From Eleusine coracana subsp. coracana (taxonomy: Eukaryota > Streptophyta > Magnoliopsida > Poales > Poaceae): a DNA stretch of 64,000 bases. Each line of letters begins with the position of its first letter. Position 1 is the first letter of the stretch. Position numbers and translations under genes: made by a program. The DNA lies in NCBI GenBank assembly GCA_032690845.1, contig CM064430.1, positions 8,666,949 through 8,730,948 of the forward strand, given 5' to 3'. Of the stretch, positions 23,794-34,900 are shown in pieces. The notes below the pieces were generated by a model. That model searched no databases, was not told the origin of the DNA, and worked only from the letters and a program-made list of their open reading frames with translations.

Positions 23794-25553
23794 GAGATTT
23801 TTGCTATTTTACCTTTGCTAATAATTGGCTTCGCTCTAATACCATAACTAGATGAACACAAGTGGATGGAGTATGTCTTATTAGTGATATTTTGAAGGGT
23901 ATTAAAATCATATTATAAGGATTGTATATATAATACTAATTCATCTCTCCTGTGGTCCTTTCCATCTCACATGCATTGTCATATAACAGTTTCTTGCATC
24001 ACAGTCATGCTCCTAGCACCACTATATATCTTGGTTTTTTCGCCTCTGGAGAAGTAGAGCTTTAGATATCAAGCTCAGTAGAAAAACAAAATAAAGGATC
24101 GTAGGGGTGGAATTCAGTAAATCGGTAAATTACATCTATTGCCATGGATCCGGTCTGATGAATCTTGCTATACATAAAGTCTGCTGGCAAATGTACATCG
24201 ACTCCTCCTACAGAAATCAGTTCCTTCTATAGATATATTTCTACTGCACTAAAATTAATATACAAAAAATAAAATGTGACCCATTAATCCTTGATTCCTG
24301 ATACCTGACATGCTTTAGGCCTAACAATGTTCCTTGCTCCATGCTTTATATATGTAAGTTTGATTCAGCAACATAAAAAACTGAAACAAAAAAAGATCGC
24401 ATATTACTTATTAGATACAAAAAGAATGAGAGAGAGAGAGAGAGAGACTTTTATGAGGTAAGAACATCGGAGAAAGACAACAACAATTTACATATATAAA
24501 GCGTCATAGCAGGGGTGAGATTTAAAGGGCAATAAATTGCTAGCTATTCGTTTCCTTTTGCATGAAGATGGTAGTGGCTGCTTTTTGTTGATAACTGCAA
24601 TGACACCAGAAAGAGAGTACGAGGGAGGTTAATCAGGTGGCGCAAGTTTCATATTTGGGCTAATTGATTGTCTTAATGCAGTTAACACCAATAGTTTAAT
24701 GGGTAGTAGATTACTCAGTTACTACCATATATTAATGTGTTGTGGCAAGGATGAATGCGCTGGACTGAATTGAATAGAGAAATTTTGATGAGACGGATCT
24801 AACGGGTTGAAACAAATGATTCGTAAGCAATCGGACGGCTGAGATAATAGTGATGATGTGGCTGCACCAGGGAAGAGAGAAATAACATTTAGTATTTTTA
24901 GTGGGTTGCCTCTTCTAAATATATGTAGATAACATCAAACTTTGCTAGAATGCCACTAAAATCTGTCTATCTGCTTTCCTTTACCATCTGTAAGACTTTA
25001 ATTACTATTAACTATTTTTACCAATTAACAAGCACAAAAAGACTAAAATGTCCTCTGATATTTGCATCAATCTCTCTAATCCTTTCTTTCTCCTCCTGCT
25101 CCGCTCTTGCTTCCCCTTTAGCCATTCTGACCGGCAATGTGCCCTCCTCAAGGGTGACCTGAGACCCAAAATGGGTTGAGGATGGGCTGGCGACTTTCCT
25201 ACCCTATAATCGCGTTGGCGTCCATGCTCCAGGCGGCATTGTGCGGCATTGTGGCTGCACCAAGATGAGAGATAGGCTGCGGCGAAGGCGGGCATCCTTC
25301 ACCCCATTTGCAACGTCTCTGGGATGGGATGAGGCACTACCCTTGGAGCTTGGTGGCGGGTGCTCGGCAAAAGGCAAACGACAAACTAAAAGAATGGTAG
25401 GTTGAGATGTTGTGATTGGAAACAAGATGGCCGATGCTCCCTCAAACATTTTTTTATTGACATCTAGATTTTAGTGCTATAGTAGCGAAGTCTGATGTTG
25501 TTATGGTATTAGAGCGAAATTTATTGTAGCAATGGTAAAATAGCAAAAATCTC
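23794..25553. mobile_element. MULE-like element nested in the tandem array
   Basis: The left end GAGATTTTTGCTATTTTACC is mirrored by the right end, whose reverse complement is identical over those 20 bases, and similarity continues through CGCTCTAATACCATAAC about 40 bases in. Long inverted ends and about 1.76 kb length point to a nonautonomous Mutator-like element. It interrupts one array unit: CACTCTGAG on the left and CATTGCGAG on the right are a degraded 9-base duplication. The interior holds a GA microsatellite (about 24428-24448) and a more GC-rich part at 25090-25400 that may be captured sequence, with no recognised family and no transposase. Confidence 0.65.
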
Positions 25554-26136
25554 CATTGCGAGCCAGCAAGCGTTTTCAGCTCCTCCGGACTTAAACAACA
25601 TTAACAATAGTTTTTTTCTTGTATTTTTCACCATTATGATTTTTATTCATTATTATATGCTCCAAATTGAAGTGGTATAAAATTTATATGAATGGTAGTT
25701 ATTATCACCATTTGTTAAAGAGATCAATGGTTGGAAGATTAATGACGGTAAATTACATAAGACATAATATAGGATTCTAAAACCATGGCAAATTAAACGT
25801 GTTCCAAATAATACATGTGGTGTTATTGTATCATGATCTTTTCGTGTGAGGGCACACTGCAAGCTAGCCAGCGAGCGCATTCAGCTCCTTCGTGCTTTAA
25901 CGACATTAATAATGGTTTTTTTTTGGCGTTTTGCACTATGACGTTTTTCATTCATTACTATATGCTTTAAATTGAAGTGGTAGAAAATTTATATGAATAT
26001 GAGAGGATAAGTTTAGCAAGCTTAATTAGTAGTTATTACTATCATTTGTCCAGGAGATCAATAACAGTAAATTATATAAGACATAATATAGGATTCTAAA
26101 ACCATGAGAAATCAAACATGTTGGAATAATACATAT

Positions 26137-26294
26137 CAGTGGCGGACCTGCCACTAGGGCCACTAGGGCCATGGCCCTAGTCCTAGCTGGTAATTACAGT
26201 GGACATGGTATTGATTTTTCTATGACTATACTTATTTGTTACTAATGTTCAATGTAATGGCCCTAGTCTAGCTCTGATACTGGGTCCGCCCCTG
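26137..26294. mobile_element. hAT-type MITE, 158 bp, 8-bp target duplication
   Basis: CAGTGGCGGACC at the left and GGGTCCGCCCCTG at the right are inverted repeats. ATACATAT flanks both sides (26129-26136 and 26295-26302). The target sequence is part of the array unit, so the insertion is younger than the array. Same family ends as 19523-19710. Confidence 0.88.
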
Positions 26295-28266
26295 ATACAT
26301 ATGGTGTTATTTATCATGATCTTTTGGTACGGGGGCATACTAGGAGCCAGGGAGCGCTTTTGACAGCTTTAATAATCGTCTTTTTACGTTTTGCACCATG
26401 ATGCTACTCATTTATTATTCCACTCTCCTCATTAAAGTTGAAGAAATTTTATACGAATATGAGAGAATAAGTTTATTAAGCTCGAATATTTGTTATTACC
26501 ATCATTTGTTTGGGAGATCGATGGGTTGTAGAATGACGATGGTAGAATATGTAACACATATTAGAGGATTCTAAAACCATGATAAATTAAACGCGTTTCG
26601 TGTAATACATACGGTGTTATTGTATCATGATCATTTCGTATGGAGGCACACTGAGGGTCAGCGAGCACTTTCATCTCCTCCATCTTTAAAAACGATGTTA
26701 GTAATGGTCTATTTGAATTTTACACGATGATGCTTTTCATTCATTATTATACGCACCAATTTGAAGTGGGCAAATAGTAGTTATTACCATTATTTGTGTA
26801 GAAGATCAAAGATTCGAAGATTAACAACGGTAAAATATGTAACACGTAATATAGGATTCTAAAACCATGATAAATCAAACATGTTTTGAATAATACATAC
26901 GATGTTATTGTATCATGGTCATCAACTCCTCTGTATTCTAAAACGTTAATAATGGTCTTTTTGCTCCATGACACTTTTTATTCATTATTATACACTCTAA
27001 ATTGAAGTGGTAGAAAATTCACATGAATACGACAGGATCTCAAATAGTAGTTATTACCATCATTTCTCTAGTAGATCAATGGTTTGAAGATTAACGACGA
27101 TAAAATATGTAACTTATAATATAGGGTTCTAAAAGCTTGACAAATTAAGCATGTTTCGAATAATACATACGGTAATATTGTATCATGAACTTTCGGTATG
27201 GAGGCACACTATGAGCCAGCGAGCACTTTCAACTCCTCTATGTTTCAAAACATTAATAATTTTATTTTATCTTTTTTTTTTGCATTTTGCGCCATGACAC
27301 TTCTTCTTCATCATTATTATACGCTCCAAATTGAAGTGGTAGAAAATTCATATGAATATGAGAGGATCTCAAATAGTAGTTATTTCCAACATTTATCTAG
27401 GAGATCAATGGTTTGAAGATCGACGTAGGTAAAATATGTAAGACATAAGATAGGATTCTAAAAGCATGAAAAATCAAACATGTTCCAAATATACATATGG
27501 TATTATTGTATCATGATCTTCCGGGATGCAGGTACACTACGAGCCAGCCAGCACTTTCAGCTCCTCCATGTTTAAACCATATTAATAATGTTTTTTTGTT
27601 TTTTTCCCATGATGCTTTTTATTCATTATTACATGCTCTAAATTGAAGTGGTTGATAATTTATATGAATATGAGAGGATATCGAATAATGGTTATTACCA
27701 TCATTTGTTTAGGAGCTCAATGGTCTGAATCTCGACAGTGGTAATTATATAAGGCATAATAAAGGATTCTAAAACCATGATCAAACGTATTTTGAATAAT
27801 ACATATGGTATTATTGTATCATGATCTTTTGATATGGTCGCTTCAGCTTCCTACACCTGCAGCTATTTACTGTTATTACTACCCAAAACAACTTTTGGAA
27901 CCCATACAATGGGATGGTAAAACTAGAGATTGGCTTCCACCCGCGATGAAATCTGAGGGCGAGTGGGAGGCATAGTGCAAGGCAGCAAGCACTTTGAACT
28001 CCCTCATGTTTAAACGATGTTAATAATGACTTTTTTGTATTTTGCAACATCCACTTCCATTCATTACTATGCGCTCTAAGTTGGAGCGATAGAAAATTTA
28101 TTCAAATATAATTTGACAAATCTCGTAAGCTCGAAATAGTAGTTGTTTTCATCATTTTTCTAAAAGATTAATGGTTTGAAGATTGATGTAAATTATGTGA
28201 AATATAATATAAAATTCTAAAACCATGACAAGTGAAATGTGTTTCAAATAATACACATGGTATTCA

Positions 28267-28326
28267 TGTACTCACTTGGCTCTCACATATTACTTGCTTT
28301 ATTAATATGAGAGTCAAGTGAGTACA
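28267..28326. repeat. Short near-perfect hairpin
   Basis: TGTACTCACTTGGCTCTCAC and, inverted, TGTACTCACTTGACTCTCAT form a stem of about 24 base pairs with a loop of about 10 bases, at the outer edge of the tandem array. It might be a transcription terminator-like or small-RNA hairpin, or a solo transposon remnant; nothing in the sequence decides. Confidence 0.7.
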
Positions 28327-28973
28327 ACAAAAACACTTTTCCGGCTTATCTTGTGTTGAACTCACACTTCAAGGGCCTTATTACATGAACAAGATAAAGC
28401 CAAGTGGGAGTCTCTATCTCCTATAAGACGCACTGCATATAAGAAAACAATATACCAATGTGATTGCTAAGTTTCTAGCTAAGCCTTTTGGATAGATGTA
28501 AAAGAGGAGCAACCTCATAACATAAAGCTTTATGAATATTCATTCTGAGATTTATTGTCCAAGAAATTCAGCTTATATGACTTAGCGAAAATTGCATAAT
28601 GGAAAAGCACTTGTTTATCAAGATTACAAATACGAGGCTAATAATGTGAAATAACAGTAAATTATTCGGTTATTTTTACAAAAGGGCCATAGGGGCCGAA
28701 TTAAGGGCAGACCCGGCGGCCCAGTCCACTCGTAGCTGATGCGGGTCAGGTCTGCCCTTAATCGGGCCCGGTTCTTAAGCCGGTCGCTCGCTTGATTTAA
28801 TCGAGTTCGACCCGGTGGCTCGGTCGCGTCGCCAGGAGTGTCCACGGACCCGACCACCACCGCGACCCGAGCCCCATCGCCGGAAGCCGCGGAGTCCCCC
28901 TCCTCGCAGGTGAGGTCTCCGCCGCCGCAGTTCGCTGCCGGAGGGCGAGGGGAAATCGAAGGAGGAGGGCAAG
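28327..28973 (+). promoter_or_regulatory. Promoter and 5' leader region of the ELF5-like gene
   Basis: The stretch becomes GC-rich from about 28690. An inverted repeat ATTAAGGGCAGACC / GGTCTGCCCTTAAT occupies 28700-28762 with a loop of about 36 bases, and GGCCCA/GGGCCC motifs, common in plant housekeeping promoters, occur at about 28720 and 28764. No clear TATA box was seen near the ATG at 28974. The transcription start is not fixed. Confidence 0.4.
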
Positions 28974-31900
28974 ATGAAGACGACCAAGGGGGGCAAGGTG
29001 ATGAACCCCACGGACGCGTTCCGCAAGCAGCAGCGCAAGAAGGAGCTCAAGCGGGTGAGTGCCACCATCTCAGACCCTAGGGTTTGCCTGCTCCCAGGGA
29101 TGTGGGGTTCCCTGCTGGCTCAATGGGGATTTCGGTTTGCTTCGTAGTTGCGCGGCGGTAGTAGCCTAGTTTCTTAGGGTTGTGTGCTGTGTGGATTTAG
29201 GGTTGTCCGAGGTGGGAGTAGGGCGGTTACTTTGTAGATTGGTTCATCTGATCGGTTTAACTCGAAATTTGTCTGCTTTAGTGGCTTTTAATAATGAACT
29301 GAATCCAAGTAAAATTGGTTAGCAATTTGTTTAAAAGCAGTCTCGTACTGCTAGATATCCAGACGAAGAATTAGCACGCAAAAAGTAAAACCATAGCCGC
29401 TGAAAAATTGTAGCAGGTTTATTTGTTCCATGGTCTTCACTGTGAATTATAGGTTGTTCTAATGTCTTGTTTTCCTTCGTCTTTTTGGCCTTTTGTCTTT
29501 ACAATCGTGTTAGGCGCTGCTGGATAATCTTAAGTGGAATTTGTGCAGCCTTGTTGAGGCATTTGTTGCATATTTCTTCTCAAAAAGGTTTACTAGATGA
29601 GCATATAAATGAAAAAGCCGGTAGGTACTTGTGCTGTGTTAAGCTTTAAAAACATCAGCATTTGTGGCAAAGACAGAGTGAAAGATGCTTAGAAAAAAAT
29701 AGTTTATATAATTGTACTACACATTGGGGCGTAACCCTCTTAGCGACGCGCTACATCGGAACCCGGGTGTGATGCCAAATGGGCAAGGGCCGGGTCGTCA
29801 CAACCTTAGTGACGCGTCGTATCGTGACCTGGGTACGACGAATAGTGAGCAAGGGTCGGGTCGTCGCAACCTTAGTGGTGCGCTACATCTACGCCCGGGT
29901 GTGGTGAAAAATGAGCAAGGGTCTTCGTACTTTCCTCGACGGGTGCGAAGGGTAAGAAAGTTAGCCGAGCCAACTAGGATTCGTCTAGGGAGTTGGAACG
30001 TAGGGTCCCTAACAGGCAAGTTACGAGAGCTAGTCGATGTGGCAACTAGGAGGCGTGTAAATATCCTACGTGTTCAAGAGACTAAATGGAAGGGCCAGAA
30101 GGCGAAGGAGGTGGAGAATACTGGCTACAAGCTTTGGTACACGGGTACAACATCGGGTAGAAATGGTGTAGGCATCTTGATCGACAGGAGCCTTAAGGAT
30201 GGAGTCGTAGATGTTAGGAGGCACGGGGACCGGATTATCCTTGTTCGGCTGATAGTTGGAGATTCGGCTTTAAATGTGATTAGTGCATATGCCCCTCAGG
30301 TAGGTCTTAGTGAGAGCATCAAGAGTCAGTTTTGGGAAGATCTAGATAGCATGGTTAGTGCCATACCTATCAGTGAGAAGCTTTTCATAGGAGGAGACCT
30401 TAACGGCCATGTGGGGACGTCTAATGTAGGGTTCGAGCGGGTCCATGGGGGGTTCGGGTATGGTAGTAGGAATCAGGAGGGGGAGGATATACTTAATTAG
30501 GCGCTAGCTTATGACTTGTTGGTAGCGAATACCCTATTTAGGAAGAGGGAATCCCATCTAGTGACCTTTAGAAGTGCACAACACTCGAGCCAAATCGACT
30601 TTATCCTTGCCAGGAGGGAGGACAGGCGTGCTTGCTTGGACTGTAGGGTGATACCTGGGGAGTGTGTCGTCACTCAACATAAGCTTGTGGTGGCGGATTT
30701 TCGTTTTCGGGTATGTGTATATAGGGACAAACGTACCAAGACCGCGAGAACGAAGTGGTGGAAGTTTAGAGGGGAGGTGGCGCAAACTTTTAAGGAGAGG
30801 ATGCTAGGAGAGGGACACTGGGAGGAAGGAGAAGGACCAGATGACATGTGGCTAAAAATGGCAACATGTGTTCGAAAGGTAGCTTCAGAAGTGTTTGGCG
30901 TGAGTAGAGGAGGCAAACAAGAAGCAAAAGACACCTGGTGGTGGAATGATGAGGTGCAAAGGGCTATCAAGGAGGAGTGTTTCAAGCGCCTACATCTTGA
31001 CAAGAGTGCAACCAACATAGAAGGCTATAAAATAGTCAAGAGGGCTGCAAAGCGAGCAGTGAGTGTAGCAAAGGGTCAGGCATATGATAACTTTTATCAG
31101 CGACTAGGCACGAAGGAAGGGGAGAAGGACATCTATCGGATGGCTAGGATCCGTGAGCAGAAGACGAGGGACATCAACCAAATCAAATGTATCAAGGATG
31201 GGGTAGACCGACTCCTGGTGAGAGATGAGGAGATCAAGGACAGATGGCGAGAGTACTTTGATAAGTTGTTTAACGGAGAGGAGGAAGGTCCTATACTTGA
31301 GTTGGATGACTCATTTGATGATAACAACAGACGCTTTGTGAGGAGAATTCAGGAGACAGAGATAGAGGAAGCTTTGAAGAGGATGAAGAGTGGTAAAGCG
31401 ATGGGCCCTGATGGTAACCTCATCGAAGTATGGAGATGCTTAGGTGCCAGAGCCATAGTATGGTTAACTAAGCTTTTTAACCTCATCTTTCGGTCAAACA
31501 AGATGTTGGAAGAATGGAGGAGGAGTATAGTAGTACCGATCTTTAAGAACAAGGGAGATGTTCAAAGTTGTACTAACTATCGTGGGATTAAGTTGATGAG
31601 CCATACGATGAAGCTATGGAAGAGAGTCATCGAGCATCGCCTAAGAAGAGTGACAAGTGTGACGCAAAACCAGTTTGGGTTCATGCCTGGAAGATCGACC
31701 ATGGAGGCGATTTTCTTAATGCGACAATTGATGGAGAGATATCGGGAGCAAAAGAAGGACTTACACATGGTCTTTATTGACCTCGAGAAGGCATATGACA
31801 AAGTGCCAAGAAGTGTCATGTGGTGGGCCTTGGAGAAGCACAAAATCCCAACTAAGTACATTACCCTCATCAAGGATATGTACAGGGACGCGAGGACGTG

Positions 31901-34900
31901 TGTTCGGACATGTGATGACGACACCAATGACTTTCCGATTAAAATAGGACTACACCAAGGATCAGCATTGAGCCCTTATTTATTTGCTTTAGTGATGGAC
32001 GAGGTCACACGAGAAATACAAAGTGATGTCCCTTGGTGTATGCTCTTTGCTGATGATGTGGTGTTAGTTGACGAGAGTAGGGATGGGGTTAATAGGAAGT
32101 TGGAGCTGTGGAGGCACACATTAGAGTGCAAGGGTTTCAGACTTAGTAGGGCCAAGACCGAGTATATGATGTGTGAGTTTAGCGTGACTAGACATGAGGA
32201 TGGAGACGTTAGCCTTGATGGACAATTGGTGGCCAAGAAGGATACATTTCGTTATTTAGGATCGATGTTGCAAAAGGACGGTGACATCGATAAAGATGTT
32301 AGGCATAGAATTTCAGCCGGCTGGTTGAAATGGCGTCAAGCATCCGGCGTCTTATGCGACAAGAGGGTGCCACAAAAGCTAAAAGGTAAATTCTATAGGA
32401 CGGCAATTCGTCCGGCGATGTTATACGGTGCTAAGTGCTGGCCTACGAAAAGACGACATGTTCAACAACTAAGTGTAGCAGAGATGCGTATGTTGCGTTG
32501 GTTTTGCGGGCATACAAGAAGAGATCGAATACGGAATGAAGATATCCAGGACAGGATAGGAGTGACACCTATCGAGGAGAAATTGGTTCAACATCGGTTG
32601 AGATAGTTCGGACATGTCCAACGGAGACCTCCGGAGGTGCCGGTACGTAGTGGGGTTCTAAAGAGAGATGCTAATGTTAAGAGAGGTAGAGGCCGACCTA
32701 ACTTGACTTGGGATGAGTCGGTTAAGAGAGACCTGAAGGCGTGGGATATCCCTAAGGAGCTAGCTATGGATAGGAGCGCTTGGAGACTAGCAATAGACGT
32801 GCCGGAACCGTGATCTTTTTTCCTTCCTTCTTGCTTACTCGTTTTTGGCTTTTGTTCTTTTTGTTTTTGTCCTTTTCTTTTCTCTCTCTTTTCTTTCTTT
32901 CTTTTTTTTTCTCTTCTCTTTCTTTTGGCTTTTGTTTCTTTGTCTCTTCTTTTTTGGGTTCCCATGGGTTTCATCTCTAGCCTACCCCAACTTGCTTGGG
33001 ATAAAAATGCTTTGTTGTTGTTGTTGTTGTTGTAATTGTACTACACATGAGGCATATTTGAGTGTAGCGAGAAACCATTTAGGCTGTAACTACCAAGCCA
33101 TATCAATTGGCATTTGAGGACCTGCCTTTTTTTAGAAAAATAATCAAACTAACGGTTTCCAATTATTCTGCGCATGTGGACCTGGTTTGATGTTGTTAGG
33201 TCTGTAATTAGAAAGATGTGGTATGTTGTTAATTGTTTTATTGTTATCTATTCACAGCTTTTGAAGATTCTGTAACTGTTTTAATTATGCAGAACAAAAA
33301 AGAAAGAAAGAAGGTGCGAGAAGTTGGTATTTTGAAAAAGGATCCAGAGGCTGTACGGGAGCAAATTGAGAAATTAGAAAAAATGAGTAAGTAAATCACA
33401 TAATAGTCTATGTTTATGGTTAGAACAGTTAATTGGAGAGTGGAGACTGATCTCTTGTAAATAGTGTATGCTATTATCTTTATTGTGCACATCTCAAGGT
33501 ACCATGCTGTTTGCCAAAATTTATTTACTCATACATGTGTGTTCTATTTGCTTTTGCTCTTAGTGTGAACTCAAGTTTCTAGTGATTTTGGCTCTTGCAG
33601 TTATCCAATTATCACTCTGCTCTGGACTCTGGTGTTATTTAGTATGACCCTTTATTCTAACAGGTGTATGCCTCAGACATGTTAAAGTATCATATCATAT
33701 TAGCATGGAGTTTCCTAATATGTATGTATTGTAATCTCATGAAGCATTTCATTTAGCAATGTTTAGCTCTTGATCTGTCTCCTTCAATTATTGTCTATTC
33801 TCTACCTATATGTTTCCTGGGTGGCATTTCAATTCAGTTTTCCAATATCATTGTCTGATCCTTGATTTACGATAGGAAATCTAACAATCATTATTTGCCA
33901 AAGAATCTGCGTCAGTGTATTGTTTTAGTAATTGCTTTTGTTTATTCGCTATTCAGTGTTACTGAATGTTGAAATCCCTTTCTTTTCGATGCAGAGGCTG
34001 ATGGTGCTCTGGACAAGGCTAGGAAACATAAGAAACGACAGCTTGAGGATACATATAATCTTATCATTAAGAAAAGAAAGGTATTTTGATTTCTGCAGAT
34101 ATGTTAATGTTGCATTTTGGAAGTCCAGTCTCTGGTCTTCTTTAGCATTATTCTTTATTCCTATGTATAAAGTTTTAAATTATTCTTACCACAAATGTTT
34201 TAGGGGCTGTTTGGCTGCTGGCCACAGCCCACCACACCATGGTCGACCTTGCCACAGAGTGGCGTAGATTTTTGCCGCGGCAGTCTGTGGCGAGAATACG
34301 CCTGCATTTGTGTGGCGAGCAGGCCCAAGACGAGCAATCAAGCAGCGCACTTTTTGCTGCGGCGGCCACAACGGTGACGTGGCAAGGTGTGGCTGGGAGC
34401 TAAACAGCCCCTTAATATTTTGGGGCATATTAGGTGTTACCCTGTCAAATGGGTGTTTATTTTGATGAATAACATGTCATTGAAAATGGAATTGTTGAGG
34501 TTTTTTTTGTAAAATACTTATGCTGATTGTTGATTATGACAAGTGTCCTCTTTTTTCCACTTAATGCTGATAGTTGTTTTGGCAGTAATCTTGATCTAAA
34601 TATCAAATTTCACAACGTTGGAAGAAGCTAGAACTAGAAAGGCTGTGATTGTACAGGTGGAATTGTTTGTTTCAATTCTGTATTACATTCTCACTAAGGC
34701 TGTTGTGTAGTACTAGTGAGTTTTATTATTAATTAATTTGGACAATATCTGCAGTTGTGGTTAATTTTTCTTATGTTTTCACAGAACATTAGTTTTGTAT
34801 TTTTAATCAGACATAGGAATTCACCTTTTTGTCATGATCTTTGCCAGGAATATGAAGAGAAAATGAAAGAAAAGGGCGAGCAACCGGTTATGTTCAGGTG

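Larger units (their letters stand above)
22345..28262. repeat. Degenerate tandem array, about 14 units of 250-330 bp
   Basis: A repeated unit recurs with phrases GGCACACTGCGAGCCAGCGA, GCTTTCAGCTCCTCCGTGTT, AACGATGTTAATAATGGTC, ATGAATATGAGAGGATAAG, GAATAGTAGTTATTA, AGGAGATCAATGGTTTGAAG and AATAATACATATGGTGTTAT. Unit anchors lie near 22400, 22715, 22970, 23222, 23487, 23780/25565 (split by an insertion), 25873, 26355, 26660, 26925, 27222, 27550, 27835 and 27988. Spacing is about 250-330 bp once insertions are removed. Units are diverged and some lack their first 50 bases. The outer units at both ends, 22345-22384 and 27932-27970, share CGCGATGAAATCTG and GCGAGTGGGAGGCA, which inner units lack. 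No coding capacity. The left end overlaps the 5' leader or promoter of the RRM gene. Confidence 0.85.

Noticed and set aside
24950..25295. Short frames on both strands inside the MULE-like insertion
   Set aside because: No recognised family, splice structure or start context; kept only as possible captured sequence.
22345..28262. Tandem array considered as a CRISPR array or centromeric satellite
   Set aside because: Units are long, diverged and lack spacer-repeat alternation; plant nuclear context; copy number far too low for a centromeric satellite.
32588..32974. Minus frame of 128 codons, Lys/Glu-rich, at the LINE 3' end
   Set aside because: Arises from the T-rich 3' UTR of the LINE read backwards.
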